The notes below the pieces were generated by a model. That model was not told the origin of the DNA. It did no database searches and was given only the letters and a program-made list of their open reading frames with translations. A program made the translations under genes and the position numbers. Of a DNA stretch of 7,392 nt, positions 1 through 6,145 are shown piece by piece; positions within the stretch are counted from its first letter, which is position 1, and every line of letters starts with the position of its first letter. Source of the stretch: Pseudomonadota bacterium (GTDB taxonomy: Bacteria > Pseudomonadota > Alphaproteobacteria > Reyranellales > Reyranellaceae); the NCBI GenBank assembly GCA_023436825.1, contig JAEZHS010000782.1, positions 1-7,392 of the forward strand, in the 5' to 3' direction.

Positions 1-132
1 CTCCATGAGCTCGCGCGCGGTCAACAGAAGGGTCGGGCGCCAGGCGACGTGACCTCGATCACGCTGTTCAAATCCGTGGGCGCTGCGTTGGAGGATCTGG
101 CCGCCGCCGAGCTCGCGGTCACGGCTCGATAA
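1..132 (+). CDS. Ornithine cyclodeaminase/mu-crystallin family protein, C-terminal end (5' part outside window)
   Basis: Reading from base 1 gives 43 codons and a TAA stop at 130-132. The tail contains ITLFKSVGAALEDLAAAELA, which matches the very conserved C-terminal segment (ITLFKS-G-A-EDLAAA) of the ornithine cyclodeaminase/mu-crystallin/ketimine reductase family. Members are NAD(P)-dependent Rossmann enzymes of about 310-340 aa that deaminate ornithine or reduce cyclic ketimines and imino acids. The catalytic and nucleotide-binding parts lie upstream of the window, so the substrate cannot be assigned. The gene converges on the CoA-transferase and the two 3' ends overlap by 14 bp. Family assignment is fairly firm for so short a piece; the specific activity is open. 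Confidence 0.8.
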   Translation, partial: LHELARGQQKGRAPGDVTSITLFKSVGAALEDLAAAELAVTAR

Positions 133-1318
133 GCGCCCCCTGCTGCTTCAGCGCCGCGATGTCCGCCTCGCTGACACCTGCCTCGGCAAGAACGTTGCGC
201 GAATCGGCACCCTGCAACGGCGCCATGCGGCGGATGGCGGGCGGCGTGCGGCTCATGCGCATCGGCGGCTCGACCATGGTGACCTCGCCCTCACTGGGAT
301 GCGGGTACTTCTTGAAGAGCTGCCGCCATACAAGATGTGGGTCCTCGAACAGGTCGGCCGGCCGAGATACGGGTGCATTCGGGATCTGTGCCTTGTCCAG
401 CAGCGTCACCCATTCCGCCGTCGTCTTGCTCGGCGCCAGCGCCTCGACCATCGAATACATGTCGTTGATGTGCATCGACCGGGCGTTCAGCGTCGCATAG
501 CGCGGGTCCCGCAGCACCTCCGAGCGCCCGACGATCTCGAAGAAGTTGCGCCAGTGCTTGTCGTTGTAGGGCAGGATCGCCATCCAGCCGTCGAGGGTGC
601 GGAACGGCTTGCGGGTACGGGCGAGCAGGCGCGTGTAGCCGACCTCGCCGTCGTCGGAGAACGTCCGTTCCCACAGATGCTCGACCATCAGCCAGGCCGC
701 CATGGTCTCGAACATTGGAACCTCGACGAACTGGCCCTCGCCGGTGCGCTGCTTATGCATCAGCGCTGAAAGAGTTGCGAAGGCGAAGGTGAGTCCGACG
801 GTCTTGTCGGCAATGATGGTCGGCGGATAGCGCGGGACGTCGTCGCCCGCTGCCCGTCCCATCAGGTCGGCAATGCCGAAGCGTGCCTGGATGGCGTCGT
901 CGTAGGCCGGCAACTTGCCGTAGGGCCCATCGGATGAGTAGCCATAGGCGCCGACATAGACGATGTCGGGCTTGATCTTGCGGATGGCCTCGTAGCCCAG
1001 CCCCAATCCCTCGATGGCCTGCGGCCTGAGCGCATGGACGAAGGCATCGGCCGTGGCCACCAGCTTGAGCAGCGCCGCCCGCGCCGCTTGGTTCTTGAGA
1101 TCGAGGCAGAGCGAGCGCTTGTTCCGGTTCACGTAGAGATAGGTCGGCCCCATGCCCGGCGTCTTGGCCGGCTTGCCGATGTGCCGCACCGCGTCGCCCT
1201 CCGGCGCCTCGACCTTGATCACGTCTGCGCCCTGGTCGGCCAGCAGCATGGTGCCGTACGGGCCGAGGATGATGTTGGTCAGGTCGACGATCCTGATGCC
1301 TTCGAGTGCGCCTGGCAT
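119..1318 (-). CDS. CaiB/BaiF (class III) CoA-transferase, 399 aa
   Basis: This is a family III CoA-transferase, which moves CoA between carboxylic acids through an aspartyl-CoA thioester in the cytoplasm. The N-terminus has the family block GIRIVDLTNIILGPYGTMLL followed by GADVIKVE (residues 7-37). NRNKRSLCLDLK is at 65-75, and YDDAIQARFG is at 139-148. D140 is the expected catalytic aspartate by alignment with the YD-x6-SG block of relatives. The C-terminal half (240-330) has the usual PFRT-DGW and EDPHL stretches. The frame stays open to 1480, but the start at 1318 is preferred: it begins right before the conserved N-terminus, has a GAGAGGGA ribosome site just upstream, and gives the usual family length of about 400 aa. 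The 54 codons upstream look unlike the family and overlap the intergenic zone. The substrate is unknown; dicarboxylates such as glutarate or succinate, or an aromatic acid, are all possible. It is transcribed divergently from the MarR/hydroxylase block. Confidence 0.93.
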   Translation of the reverse strand: MPGALEGIRIVDLTNIILGPYGTMLLADQGADVIKVEAPEGDAVRHIGKPAKTPGMGPTYLYVNRNKRSLCLDLKNQAARAALLKLVATADAFVHALRPQAIEGLGLGYEAIRKIKPDIVYVGAYGYSSDGPYGKLPAYDDAIQARFGIADLMGRAAGDDVPRYPPTIIADKTVGLTFAFATLSALMHKQRTGEGQFVEVPMFETMAAWLMVEHLWERTFSDDGEVGYTRLLARTRKPFRTLDGWMAILPYNDKHWRNFFEIVGRSEVLRDPRYATLNARSMHINDMYSMVEALAPSKTTAEWVTLLDKAQIPNAPVSRPADLFEDPHLVWRQLFKKYPHPSEGEVTMVEPPMRMSRTPPAIRRMAPLQGADSRNVLAEAGVSEADIAALKQQGALIEP

Positions 1319-1451
1319 TTCCCTCTCTCTGTATTGGACCGTACGACCCTGCCACTGCCTTGACGCGGCGTCACCGCCCCTGGCACTGCGACGCAAAACG
1401 CCGGATGCTCGGTGCCGTAACCACAGCGCTGGACTCGACGCGGTCGCGGCG
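1319..1451. other. Upstream region of the CoA-transferase gene, no gene seen
   Basis: This stretch should carry the promoter and leader of the - strand CoA-transferase. Just upstream of the ATG, on the - strand, is a purine-rich GAGAGAGGGAA ribosome-binding stretch. A CGTACG palindrome lies at 1340-1345, about 22 bp upstream of the start codon. No convincing -35/-10 pair was found. Open frames crossing it on both strands show no recognisable protein similarity. Confidence 0.5.
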
Positions 1452-1966
1452 AAAGTCATCATCTTCACATCATTGGACATGCCGGCTGCCGTCCCGTCAT
1501 GGTGGCCGCGCGGTTCGCGAGATCTTCGTGAACGCCATGTATCAGGGCTGCGAGCAGATCGAGGTACTACCTATTGCGATAGCCCCTGACACGCCATTGC
1601 TCGCGGTTGCAGATCCGGGACGAGGACAACGACCCCGTGCGGCCCGATGAGAGGGGCGAGATCTTTGCCAAGTGCAAAGGACAGAGGCCCGACTCAATAT
1701 GAAAGATGGACCGAGCAGGTCACGGTAGCTGCGACCCAAAACCGTGCGCGATGCTGCGCGTGAAGGCCCAAGGATCAGTCGCGGATAAAGAACTGCTCGA
1801 CCTCTGCTTCGTTCATCTCGGCAACTGCGAGTGACCGGGCAAGATCATGCTGCTCGGCAAGATCAAGCGCGAGGAACTGCGCAAGCCGTTCTGGATCGGT
1901 CGCGGCACGCTTGCGCGAACGAGTCAAGAGGGCCGCTCAATTCACCTTCTGTGTCGGGTGTTATGA
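1452..1966 (+). pseudogene. Decayed AMP-forming acyl-CoA synthetase (fatty-acid-CoA ligase type) remnant
   Basis: Several blocks, in family order, match the C-terminal half of class I acyl-CoA synthetases. AKVIIFTS (from about 1449) resembles the LKVII block. REIFVNAMYQGCEQIEVLPI (1516-1575) matches EIFGNAMYQGYGQTEVLP, with the key YGQTE motif decayed to CEQIE. In the next frame, LQIRDEDNDPVRPDERGEIF (1607-1666) matches the LQIRDEDN-PVPPGE-GEI block, followed by CKGQ. KELLDLCFVHLGNCE (1787-1831), a stop, PGKI (1835-1846) and GKIKREELRKPFW-GR (1856-1903) match the C-terminal lid, ELIDLCAERLGSYKKPGKI and VGKIKRKELREPFW-GR, including the region of the catalytic lysine. The gene is broken by a frameshift between 1575 and 1607 and by stops TAG 1580, TGA 1700 and TGA 1832. 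About 100 residues (GW-TGD through the hinge) are missing between CKGQ and 1742, as are roughly ten residues before GKIKR. The N-terminal half was not found. It ends at TGA 1964-1966. Family matches are from memory, not a database search. Confidence 0.78.
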
Positions 1967-2022
1967 GACCGTTGTGCTGCGCGCGCGGGCGGTGTAGCGA
2001 AGGATTAACAAAGGCGGGGGCG

Positions 2023-2496
2023 ATGGGAAGCAACGTCGCAAGACGACAACCAGAGAGTAGGCCGGCATCAAGTCTGGCGTCACGACCCTACCGCATCGAA
2101 GAGCAAGTCGGTTATCTGCTGCGACGGGCGCATCAACGGGCCTCCTCCATCTTCCAGGTGACGATCGGCGATCCCAACATCACGCCGACGCAGTACTCGA
2201 GCATGGTGAAGCTGCACGAGTACACCGAACTCTCGCAGAATCATCTCGGCCGTCTCGTCGGCATGGACAAGGCGACGATGCAGGGTGTCGTGCGTCGGCT
2301 GAAGGAACGCCGCCTGGTCGATTCGCGTCCGCATCCCGGCGACGCGCGTCGCACGCTGCTCAGCCTCACCACCGACGGCCAGCGTTTGATCACCAGGCTC
2401 CTGGTCAACGGTCCCGCCGTGTCGCGCGAGACGCTGAAGCCGCTCACCAACCAGGAGCAACGCCAGCTCCTCGAGCTGCTGTCGAAGATCGTTTGA
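2023..2496 (+). CDS. MarR-family transcriptional regulator, 157 aa
   Basis: This is a winged helix-turn-helix dimer expected to bind a palindromic operator and release it when a small, often aromatic, ligand binds. Helix 1 and the dimer region start at YRIEEQVGYLLRRAHQRA (residues 23-40). ITPTQYSSMVKL (53-64) is the usual MarR helix 2. HLGRLVGMDKATMQGVVRRL (74-93) is the helix-turn-helix with its recognition helix. DSRPHPGDARRTLLSLT (100-116) is the wing with the conserved D-x-R. The last 30 residues complete the dimer helices. The frame is open from 1831, but those extra 64 codons lie over the acyl-CoA synthetase remnant and are unlike MarR. ATG 2023 follows AAGGCGGGGG and gives a typical length. 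Position just upstream of the hydroxylase operon suggests it controls that operon, as NicR does for nicotinate and BadR for benzoate genes (both MarR family). No family member can be named from sequence alone. Confidence 0.9.
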   Translation: MGSNVARRQPESRPASSLASRPYRIEEQVGYLLRRAHQRASSIFQVTIGDPNITPTQYSSMVKLHEYTELSQNHLGRLVGMDKATMQGVVRRLKERRLVDSRPHPGDARRTLLSLTTDGQRLITRLLVNGPAVSRETLKPLTNQEQRQLLELLSKIV

Positions 2497-2500
2497 TCAG

Positions 2501-2561
2501 CGGAGCGCGGACCTTCAGGTCCGCATCATGCTCATAAGCGGACATGCAGGTCCGCGCTCCG
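2501..2561. repeat. Nested palindromic element (REP-like or dual hairpin) after the MarR gene
   Basis: The outer arms CGGAGCGCGGACCT (2501-2514) and AGGTCCGCGCTCCG (2548-2561) are perfect 14-bp inverted repeats around a 33-base middle. Inside sit two 18-bp palindromic units, GCGGACCTTCAGGTCCGC (2507-2524) and GCGGACATGCAGGTCCGC (2538-2555). They are identical at 16 of 18 positions and 31 bp apart start to start. The DNA or RNA can therefore form either one long stem or two short hairpins. It starts four bases after the MarR stop. No T-tract follows, so it is not a classical intrinsic terminator, though a transcript hairpin could still slow polymerase or protect the 3' end. A dispersed intergenic repeat is the likeliest explanation; a tandem operator is possible. 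Confidence 0.8.
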
Positions 2562-2562
2562 T

Positions 2563-2591
2563 TTGACTCGTGTTGCGCTCATTGTCATCGT
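2563..2591 (+). promoter_or_regulatory. Candidate promoter for the hydroxylase operon
   Basis: TTGACT at 2563-2568 is a good -35 match. At 17 bp spacing follows CATCGT (2586-2591), a weak -10 that keeps the second-position A and final T. Transcription would begin near 2598, giving a leader of about nine bases before ATG 2607, which agrees with the absence of a Shine-Dalgarno sequence there. The -10 overlaps the inverted repeat at 2587-2606. The assignment rests on pattern only. Confidence 0.35.
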
Positions 2592-2606
2592 ACGTACACG
2601 AACGAT
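2587..2606. promoter_or_regulatory. Candidate MarR operator: 20-bp imperfect inverted repeat
   Basis: ATCGTACGTACACGAACGAT pairs with its own reverse complement at 8 of 10 positions, with mismatches at the sixth pair and at the centre pair. It ends on the base before the start codon of the FAD subunit and overlaps the candidate -10. Length and symmetry suit a MarR dimer, and the only regulator gene in view lies 90 bp upstream. Binding is inferred, not shown. Confidence 0.5.
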
Positions 2607-3431
2607 ATGGGTGTCTACCTTCGTCCACACAGTCTTGAAGAGGCGCTGAGCGCTCTCGCTCGGCCGCATACGGTGCTGGCCGGCGGCACAGATTTCTACC
2701 CGGCGCGGGTCGGACAGGCGATCGACGAGGACGTGCTCGATATCGGCGGCATCGACCTTTTGCGCGGTATCACCGCCGATGCGGCAGGCTGGTGCCTGGG
2801 CGCCACCACGACCTGGAGTGAGCTTGCCGAGGCCGAGTTGCCGCCCTTGTTCGACGGCCTGAAACAGGCGGCGCGCGAGGTCGGCGGCCGGCAGATCCAG
2901 AACGCCGGCACGCTGGCCGGCAACATCTGCAACGCTTCGCCGGCAGCCGATGGCGTGCCCTGCCTGCTGGCGCTCGACGCCGAGGTCGAGATCGCGGGGC
3001 CTGCCAATCGGCGTCTGCCGCTTCGACAATTCATCACCGGCGTTCGCCGCACGGCGTTGGCACCGGGCGAACTGGTGGTGGCGATCCATGTCCCGCGGCC
3101 GCGCCATCACGCCGAAAGCGCGTTCCTGAAGCTGGGCGCGCGGCGCTATCTCGTGATCTCGATCGCCATGGCGGCGGCGACGTTGGAATTCAGCGAGGGC
3201 CGTGTCGCAGCGGCCCGTGTCGCCGTCGGCGCCTGCTCGCCCGTTGCCGAACGGCTGCCCGCGCTGGAGGTCGCGCTGGTCGGTGCGCCGCGCGATCGCC
3301 TGGCCGACCGCGTCGATGCCGCGCAGATCGCGCCGCTGTCGCCGATCGACGATATGCGTGGCAGCGCATCCTATCGCCAGGACGCGGCGATCACCCTGCT
3401 GCGCCGCCTGCTGGCAGGCTTCGCCCGATGA
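2607..3431 (+). CDS. FAD-binding subunit of a xanthine dehydrogenase/CO dehydrogenase-family molybdenum hydroxylase (CoxM type), 274 aa
   Basis: This is the electron-transfer flavin subunit of a molybdenum hydroxylase. It takes electrons from the [2Fe-2S] centres of the partner chain and hands them to NAD+ or another acceptor. VLAGGTDFYP (residues 23-32) is the first FAD pyrophosphate-binding motif. QIQNAGTLAGNICNASPAAD (96-115) is the second, equivalent to IGGN-x2-N-x-SPAGD, with A replacing the usual G in both TLAGN and SPAAD. Residues 165-274 form the C-terminal CO_deh_flav_C-like domain. The length is typical, and there is no room for the extra [4Fe-4S] loop of 4-hydroxybenzoyl-CoA reductase. 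The frame is open from ATG 2544, but that start lies inside the palindrome and adds 21 atypical residues. ATG 2607 begins directly at the family N-terminus (PHSLEEAL). No ribosome site is visible before it, so it may be leaderless. Its TGA overlaps the next ATG (ATGA). Confidence 0.93.
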   Translation: MGVYLRPHSLEEALSALARPHTVLAGGTDFYPARVGQAIDEDVLDIGGIDLLRGITADAAGWCLGATTTWSELAEAELPPLFDGLKQAAREVGGRQIQNAGTLAGNICNASPAADGVPCLLALDAEVEIAGPANRRLPLRQFITGVRRTALAPGELVVAIHVPRPRHHAESAFLKLGARRYLVISIAMAAATLEFSEGRVAAARVAVGACSPVAERLPALEVALVGAPRDRLADRVDAAQIAPLSPIDDMRGSASYRQDAAITLLRRLLAGFAR

Positions 3432-6145
3432 AGGTCGACTTCACGCTGAACGGCCGGCCGGTCGCCTGGGAAGGGCGGCCGATCACGCGACTTGCCGCCG
3501 CACTGCGCATGGACCTTTTACAGACCGGCACCAAGGTCGGTTGCGATGCGGGCGATTGCGGCGCCTGCACCGTCCTGGTCGATGATCGGCAGGTCTGCGC
3601 CTGCCTCGTGGCAATGGGGCAGGTCGCCGGCCGCACGGTCGAAACTGTCGAGGGCCTGGGCGACGGCAACGGCACGCTCGCGGCGCTGCAGACATCGTTT
3701 CTCGCTCATGGCGCGGCACAGTGCGGCATCTGTACGCCCGGCATGCTGATGGCTGCTCAGGAACTTTTGGCCGGGACGGCGCGGCCGACGCGCGGCGAGG
3801 TCGAGGACGCGCTGGGTGGCGTGCTCTGCCGCTGCACCGGTTACGGCAAGATCGTCGATGCCGTCATGGATGCGGCGGCATCGCTGCCTGCGATGCCGAG
3901 GGCCGGCGACGCCGTCGGCGCGCGACTGCCGCGGGTCGATGGCGTTGCCAAGATCGCGGGCCGGGAGAAGTTCGGCGCCGACAGCGTTCCCGCCGACGCG
4001 CTGTGGATCCGCGTCGTGCGCTCGCCGCATGCGCGGGCGCGTTTCCAGCTGGGCGACCTTGGCCCATTGCGCCGGCGGCTCGCCGCGGTGTTGACGGCGG
4101 CCGACGTGCCGTCGAACGGTTTCGGCATCTATCCCGACATAAAGGACCAGCCCGTGCTGGCCGACGGTCAGGTGCGCTATCGCGGCGAGGCCGTCGTTGC
4201 TCTGGTCGGCGAGCGCGACGTCGTCATGGCAATCCGCGATGAAGAGGTGCCGATCGCCTGGCTGCCCGAGCCGCCAGTCGCCGGCATCGATGCCGCGATG
4301 GCGGCTGGTGCACTCCTGGTGCAGGCCGACAAGCCGCGCAACCTCCTGCTGGAGGGAGGCGTGAAGCGCGGCAACGCCGTTGAAGCCTTCGCGACCTGCG
4401 CCGCGGTGGCCGAGGGCGTGTTCGAGACGGCGTTCGTCGAGCACGCCTACATCGAGCCCGAGGCTGGCTGGGCCGAGCGCGTCGGCGATCGCATCGAAGT
4501 CCATGCCTCGACCCAGACGCCGTACATGGACCGCGACGAGGTGGCGATCGTCATGCGGCTGCGGCCTGAGGCGGTGCGCATCGTGCCGACGGCCTGCGGC
4601 GGCGGCTTCGGCGGCAAGCTCGACCTCTCGGTCCAGCCGTTGGTGGCGCTGGCCGCATGGAAGCTCCGAAGGCCGGTTGCCCTGGTCTACACGCGGCCGG
4701 AAAGCATGGCCGCCTCGACCAAGCGCCATCCGGCGCGGGTTGCCGCGAAGTTCGGCTGCGACGCCGAGGGCAGGCTTTTGGCCTGCGAGGTGACGGCGAG
4801 CTTCGATACCGGCGCCTATGCCTCGTGGGGACCGACCGTCGCCAACCGCGTGCCGGTGCATGCCATGGGGCCGTACCGCGTGCCCAATGTGCGGACCTGG
4901 GGCGATGCCTGGTTCACCAACGCCCCGCCGTCCGGTGCTTTCCGCGGCTTCGGCGTGCCGCAGGCCGCCATCGCCCACGAGGCGATGATGGACGAACTGG
5001 CCGACAAGCTCGGCATCGATCGCCTGGAGTTCCGCCATCGCAACGCGTTGCGTGTCGGCGACACGACGGCGACCGGTCAGACGCTGGCCCACTCCGCCGG
5101 CCTCGCCGAGTGCCTGGAAGCGCTGCGGCCGCACTGGCACAAGGCGCAAGCCGACGTCGCGGCCTTCAACGCGGTCGGTGGCCCGAAGCGGCGTGGCCCA
5201 ACTCGGCGGGGCGTGGGCGTGGGCTGCATGTGGTACGGCATCGGCAACACCTCGATGTCGAACCCCTCGCGCATGCGGGTCGGCCTGTCGCCAGCCGGCA
5301 CGCTGACGCTCTACAGCGGCGCGGTCGATATCGGCCAGGGCTCCAACACCATCATGACCCAGATCGCGGCCGATGCGCTGGGCCTGCCAGCAGGACAGTT
5401 CGCCCTGGTGTCGGGCGACACCGATCTTACGGCCGACGCCGGCAAGACCTCGGCCTCGCGCCAGACCTTCGTCTCGGGTCAGGCGGCCGAGCGCGCCGGC
5501 CGCGACCTGCGTTCCCAGATCCTGCGCCTCGCCAATGCCGGGCCGGAGGCGACACTGTCGCTCGACGGCGCGAAGCTTACCGTGCGCGACGGCGATGAGG
5601 TGCGGGTGATCGATCTTGCGACGGCGGGTCCGCTGATGGGCGAGGGGAGCTTCGATCCGCCGACGACGCCGCTCGACGCCGACGGCCAGGGCATCCCCTA
5701 TGCGACCTATGCCTTCGCCGCGCAGATCGCCTTCGTCGAGGTCGATATCGAACTGGGCACGGTGAAGGTGCTGCGCATGGTCGCCGCCCACGACGTCGGC
5801 AAGGCCATCAACCCCACGCTGGTCGAAGGCCAGATCGAAGGCGGCATCGCTCAAGGGCTGGGCCTGGCTCTGATGGAGGAATATCTCCCCGGCCGCACCG
5901 AGAACCTGCACGACTATCTCATTCCCACCATCGGCGACGTGCCCGAGATCGAGTGCATCCTGATCGAGGATCATGAGCCGCTGGGGCCCTCGGGTGCCAA
6001 GGGCGTGGGGGAGCCCGGCCTGGTGCCGACGGCGCCGGCAATCCTGGGCGCGGTCCATCACGCCACCGGCGTGCGAGCCAAACGTGTGCCGCTGTTGCCG
6101 CATCGCCTGCGCGACGCCATCGTTGCCGCCGGGAGGGGTGGATGA
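3428..6145 (+). CDS. Fused [2Fe-2S]/molybdopterin catalytic subunit of a molybdenum hydroxylase, 905 aa
   Basis: This is the catalytic chain of a xanthine-oxidase-family enzyme, which hydroxylates a carbon next to ring nitrogen or an aldehyde using water-derived oxygen. Residues 1-75 are a plant-type ferredoxin domain with C39-x4-C44-x2-C47-x11-C59. Residues 85-150 are the second [2Fe-2S] domain with C99-x2-C102 and C134-x-C136. A short linker (about 150-165) leads to the molybdenum part, which starts at RVDGVAKIAGREKFGADSV. Cofactor motifs are ACGGGFGGK (389-397), GAFRGFG (503-509), DIGQGSN (634-640) and SRQTFVSGQA (677-686). GAKGVGEPG (856-864) holds the likely catalytic base E862. Most bacterial relatives have separate small and large subunits. 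The fused layout recalls Desulfovibrio gigas aldehyde oxidoreductase (907 aa) and E. coli XdhD, but here a separate FAD gene lies directly upstream. The CoxL active-site loop AYxCSFR is absent, so it is not a form I CO dehydrogenase. The context favours nicotinate or another N-heteroaromatic as substrate. It is coupled by ATGA overlaps at both ends. Confidence 0.93.
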   Translation: MKVDFTLNGRPVAWEGRPITRLAAALRMDLLQTGTKVGCDAGDCGACTVLVDDRQVCACLVAMGQVAGRTVETVEGLGDGNGTLAALQTSFLAHGAAQCGICTPGMLMAAQELLAGTARPTRGEVEDALGGVLCRCTGYGKIVDAVMDAAASLPAMPRAGDAVGARLPRVDGVAKIAGREKFGADSVPADALWIRVVRSPHARARFQLGDLGPLRRRLAAVLTAADVPSNGFGIYPDIKDQPVLADGQVRYRGEAVVALVGERDVVMAIRDEEVPIAWLPEPPVAGIDAAMAAGALLVQADKPRNLLLEGGVKRGNAVEAFATCAAVAEGVFETAFVEHAYIEPEAGWAERVGDRIEVHASTQTPYMDRDEVAIVMRLRPEAVRIVPTACGGGFGGKLDLSVQPLVALAAWKLRRPVALVYTRPESMAASTKRHPARVAAKFGCDAEGRLLACEVTASFDTGAYASWGPTVANRVPVHAMGPYRVPNVRTWGDAWFTNAPPSGAFRGFGVPQAAIAHEAMMDELADKLGIDRLEFRHRNALRVGDTTATGQTLAHSAGLAECLEALRPHWHKAQADVAAFNAVGGPKRRGPTRRGVGVGCMWYGIGNTSMSNPSRMRVGLSPAGTLTLYSGAVDIGQGSNTIMTQIAADALGLPAGQFALVSGDTDLTADAGKTSASRQTFVSGQAAERAGRDLRSQILRLANAGPEATLSLDGAKLTVRDGDEVRVIDLATAGPLMGEGSFDPPTTPLDADGQGIPYATYAFAAQIAFVEVDIELGTVKVLRMVAAHDVGKAINPTLVEGQIEGGIAQGLGLALMEEYLPGRTENLHDYLIPTIGDVPEIECILIEDHEPLGPSGAKGVGEPGLVPTAPAILGAVHHATGVRAKRVPLLPHRLRDAIVAAGRGG

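Noticed and set aside
1319..1480. 54-residue N-terminal extension of the CoA-transferase
   Set aside because: The residues do not resemble the family, and a good ribosome site and the conserved N-terminus point to ATG 1318.
1516..1650. Histidine-kinase-like ATPase fragment, suggested by REIFVNA and DPGRG
   Set aside because: The surrounding blocks in order (YQG-EQIEVLP, LQIRDEDN, GEIF, KIKREELRKPFW) fit an acyl-CoA synthetase far better; DPGRG arises from the wrong frame after the frameshift.
1831..2022. 64-residue N-terminal extension of the MarR regulator
   Set aside because: It overlaps the acyl-CoA synthetase remnant in another frame and has no MarR similarity; ATG 2023 has a ribosome site and gives normal length.
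2501..2561. Intrinsic (rho-independent) terminator of the MarR gene
   Set aside because: The hairpin is strong but no T-rich tract follows either arm; it is recorded as a repeat instead.
3518..6103. Very long open frame (861 codons) on the - strand opposite the molybdenum subunit
   Set aside because: It is a shadow frame produced by strong third-position GC in the real + strand gene. The translation shows no known domain, while the + strand has all cofactor motifs.
2607..6145. Aerobic carbon monoxide dehydrogenase (coxMSL)
   Set aside because: The catalytic chain lacks the AYxCSFR loop of form I CO dehydrogenase and has GAFRGFG at the equivalent site; the gene neighbour is a ring reductase-like protein.
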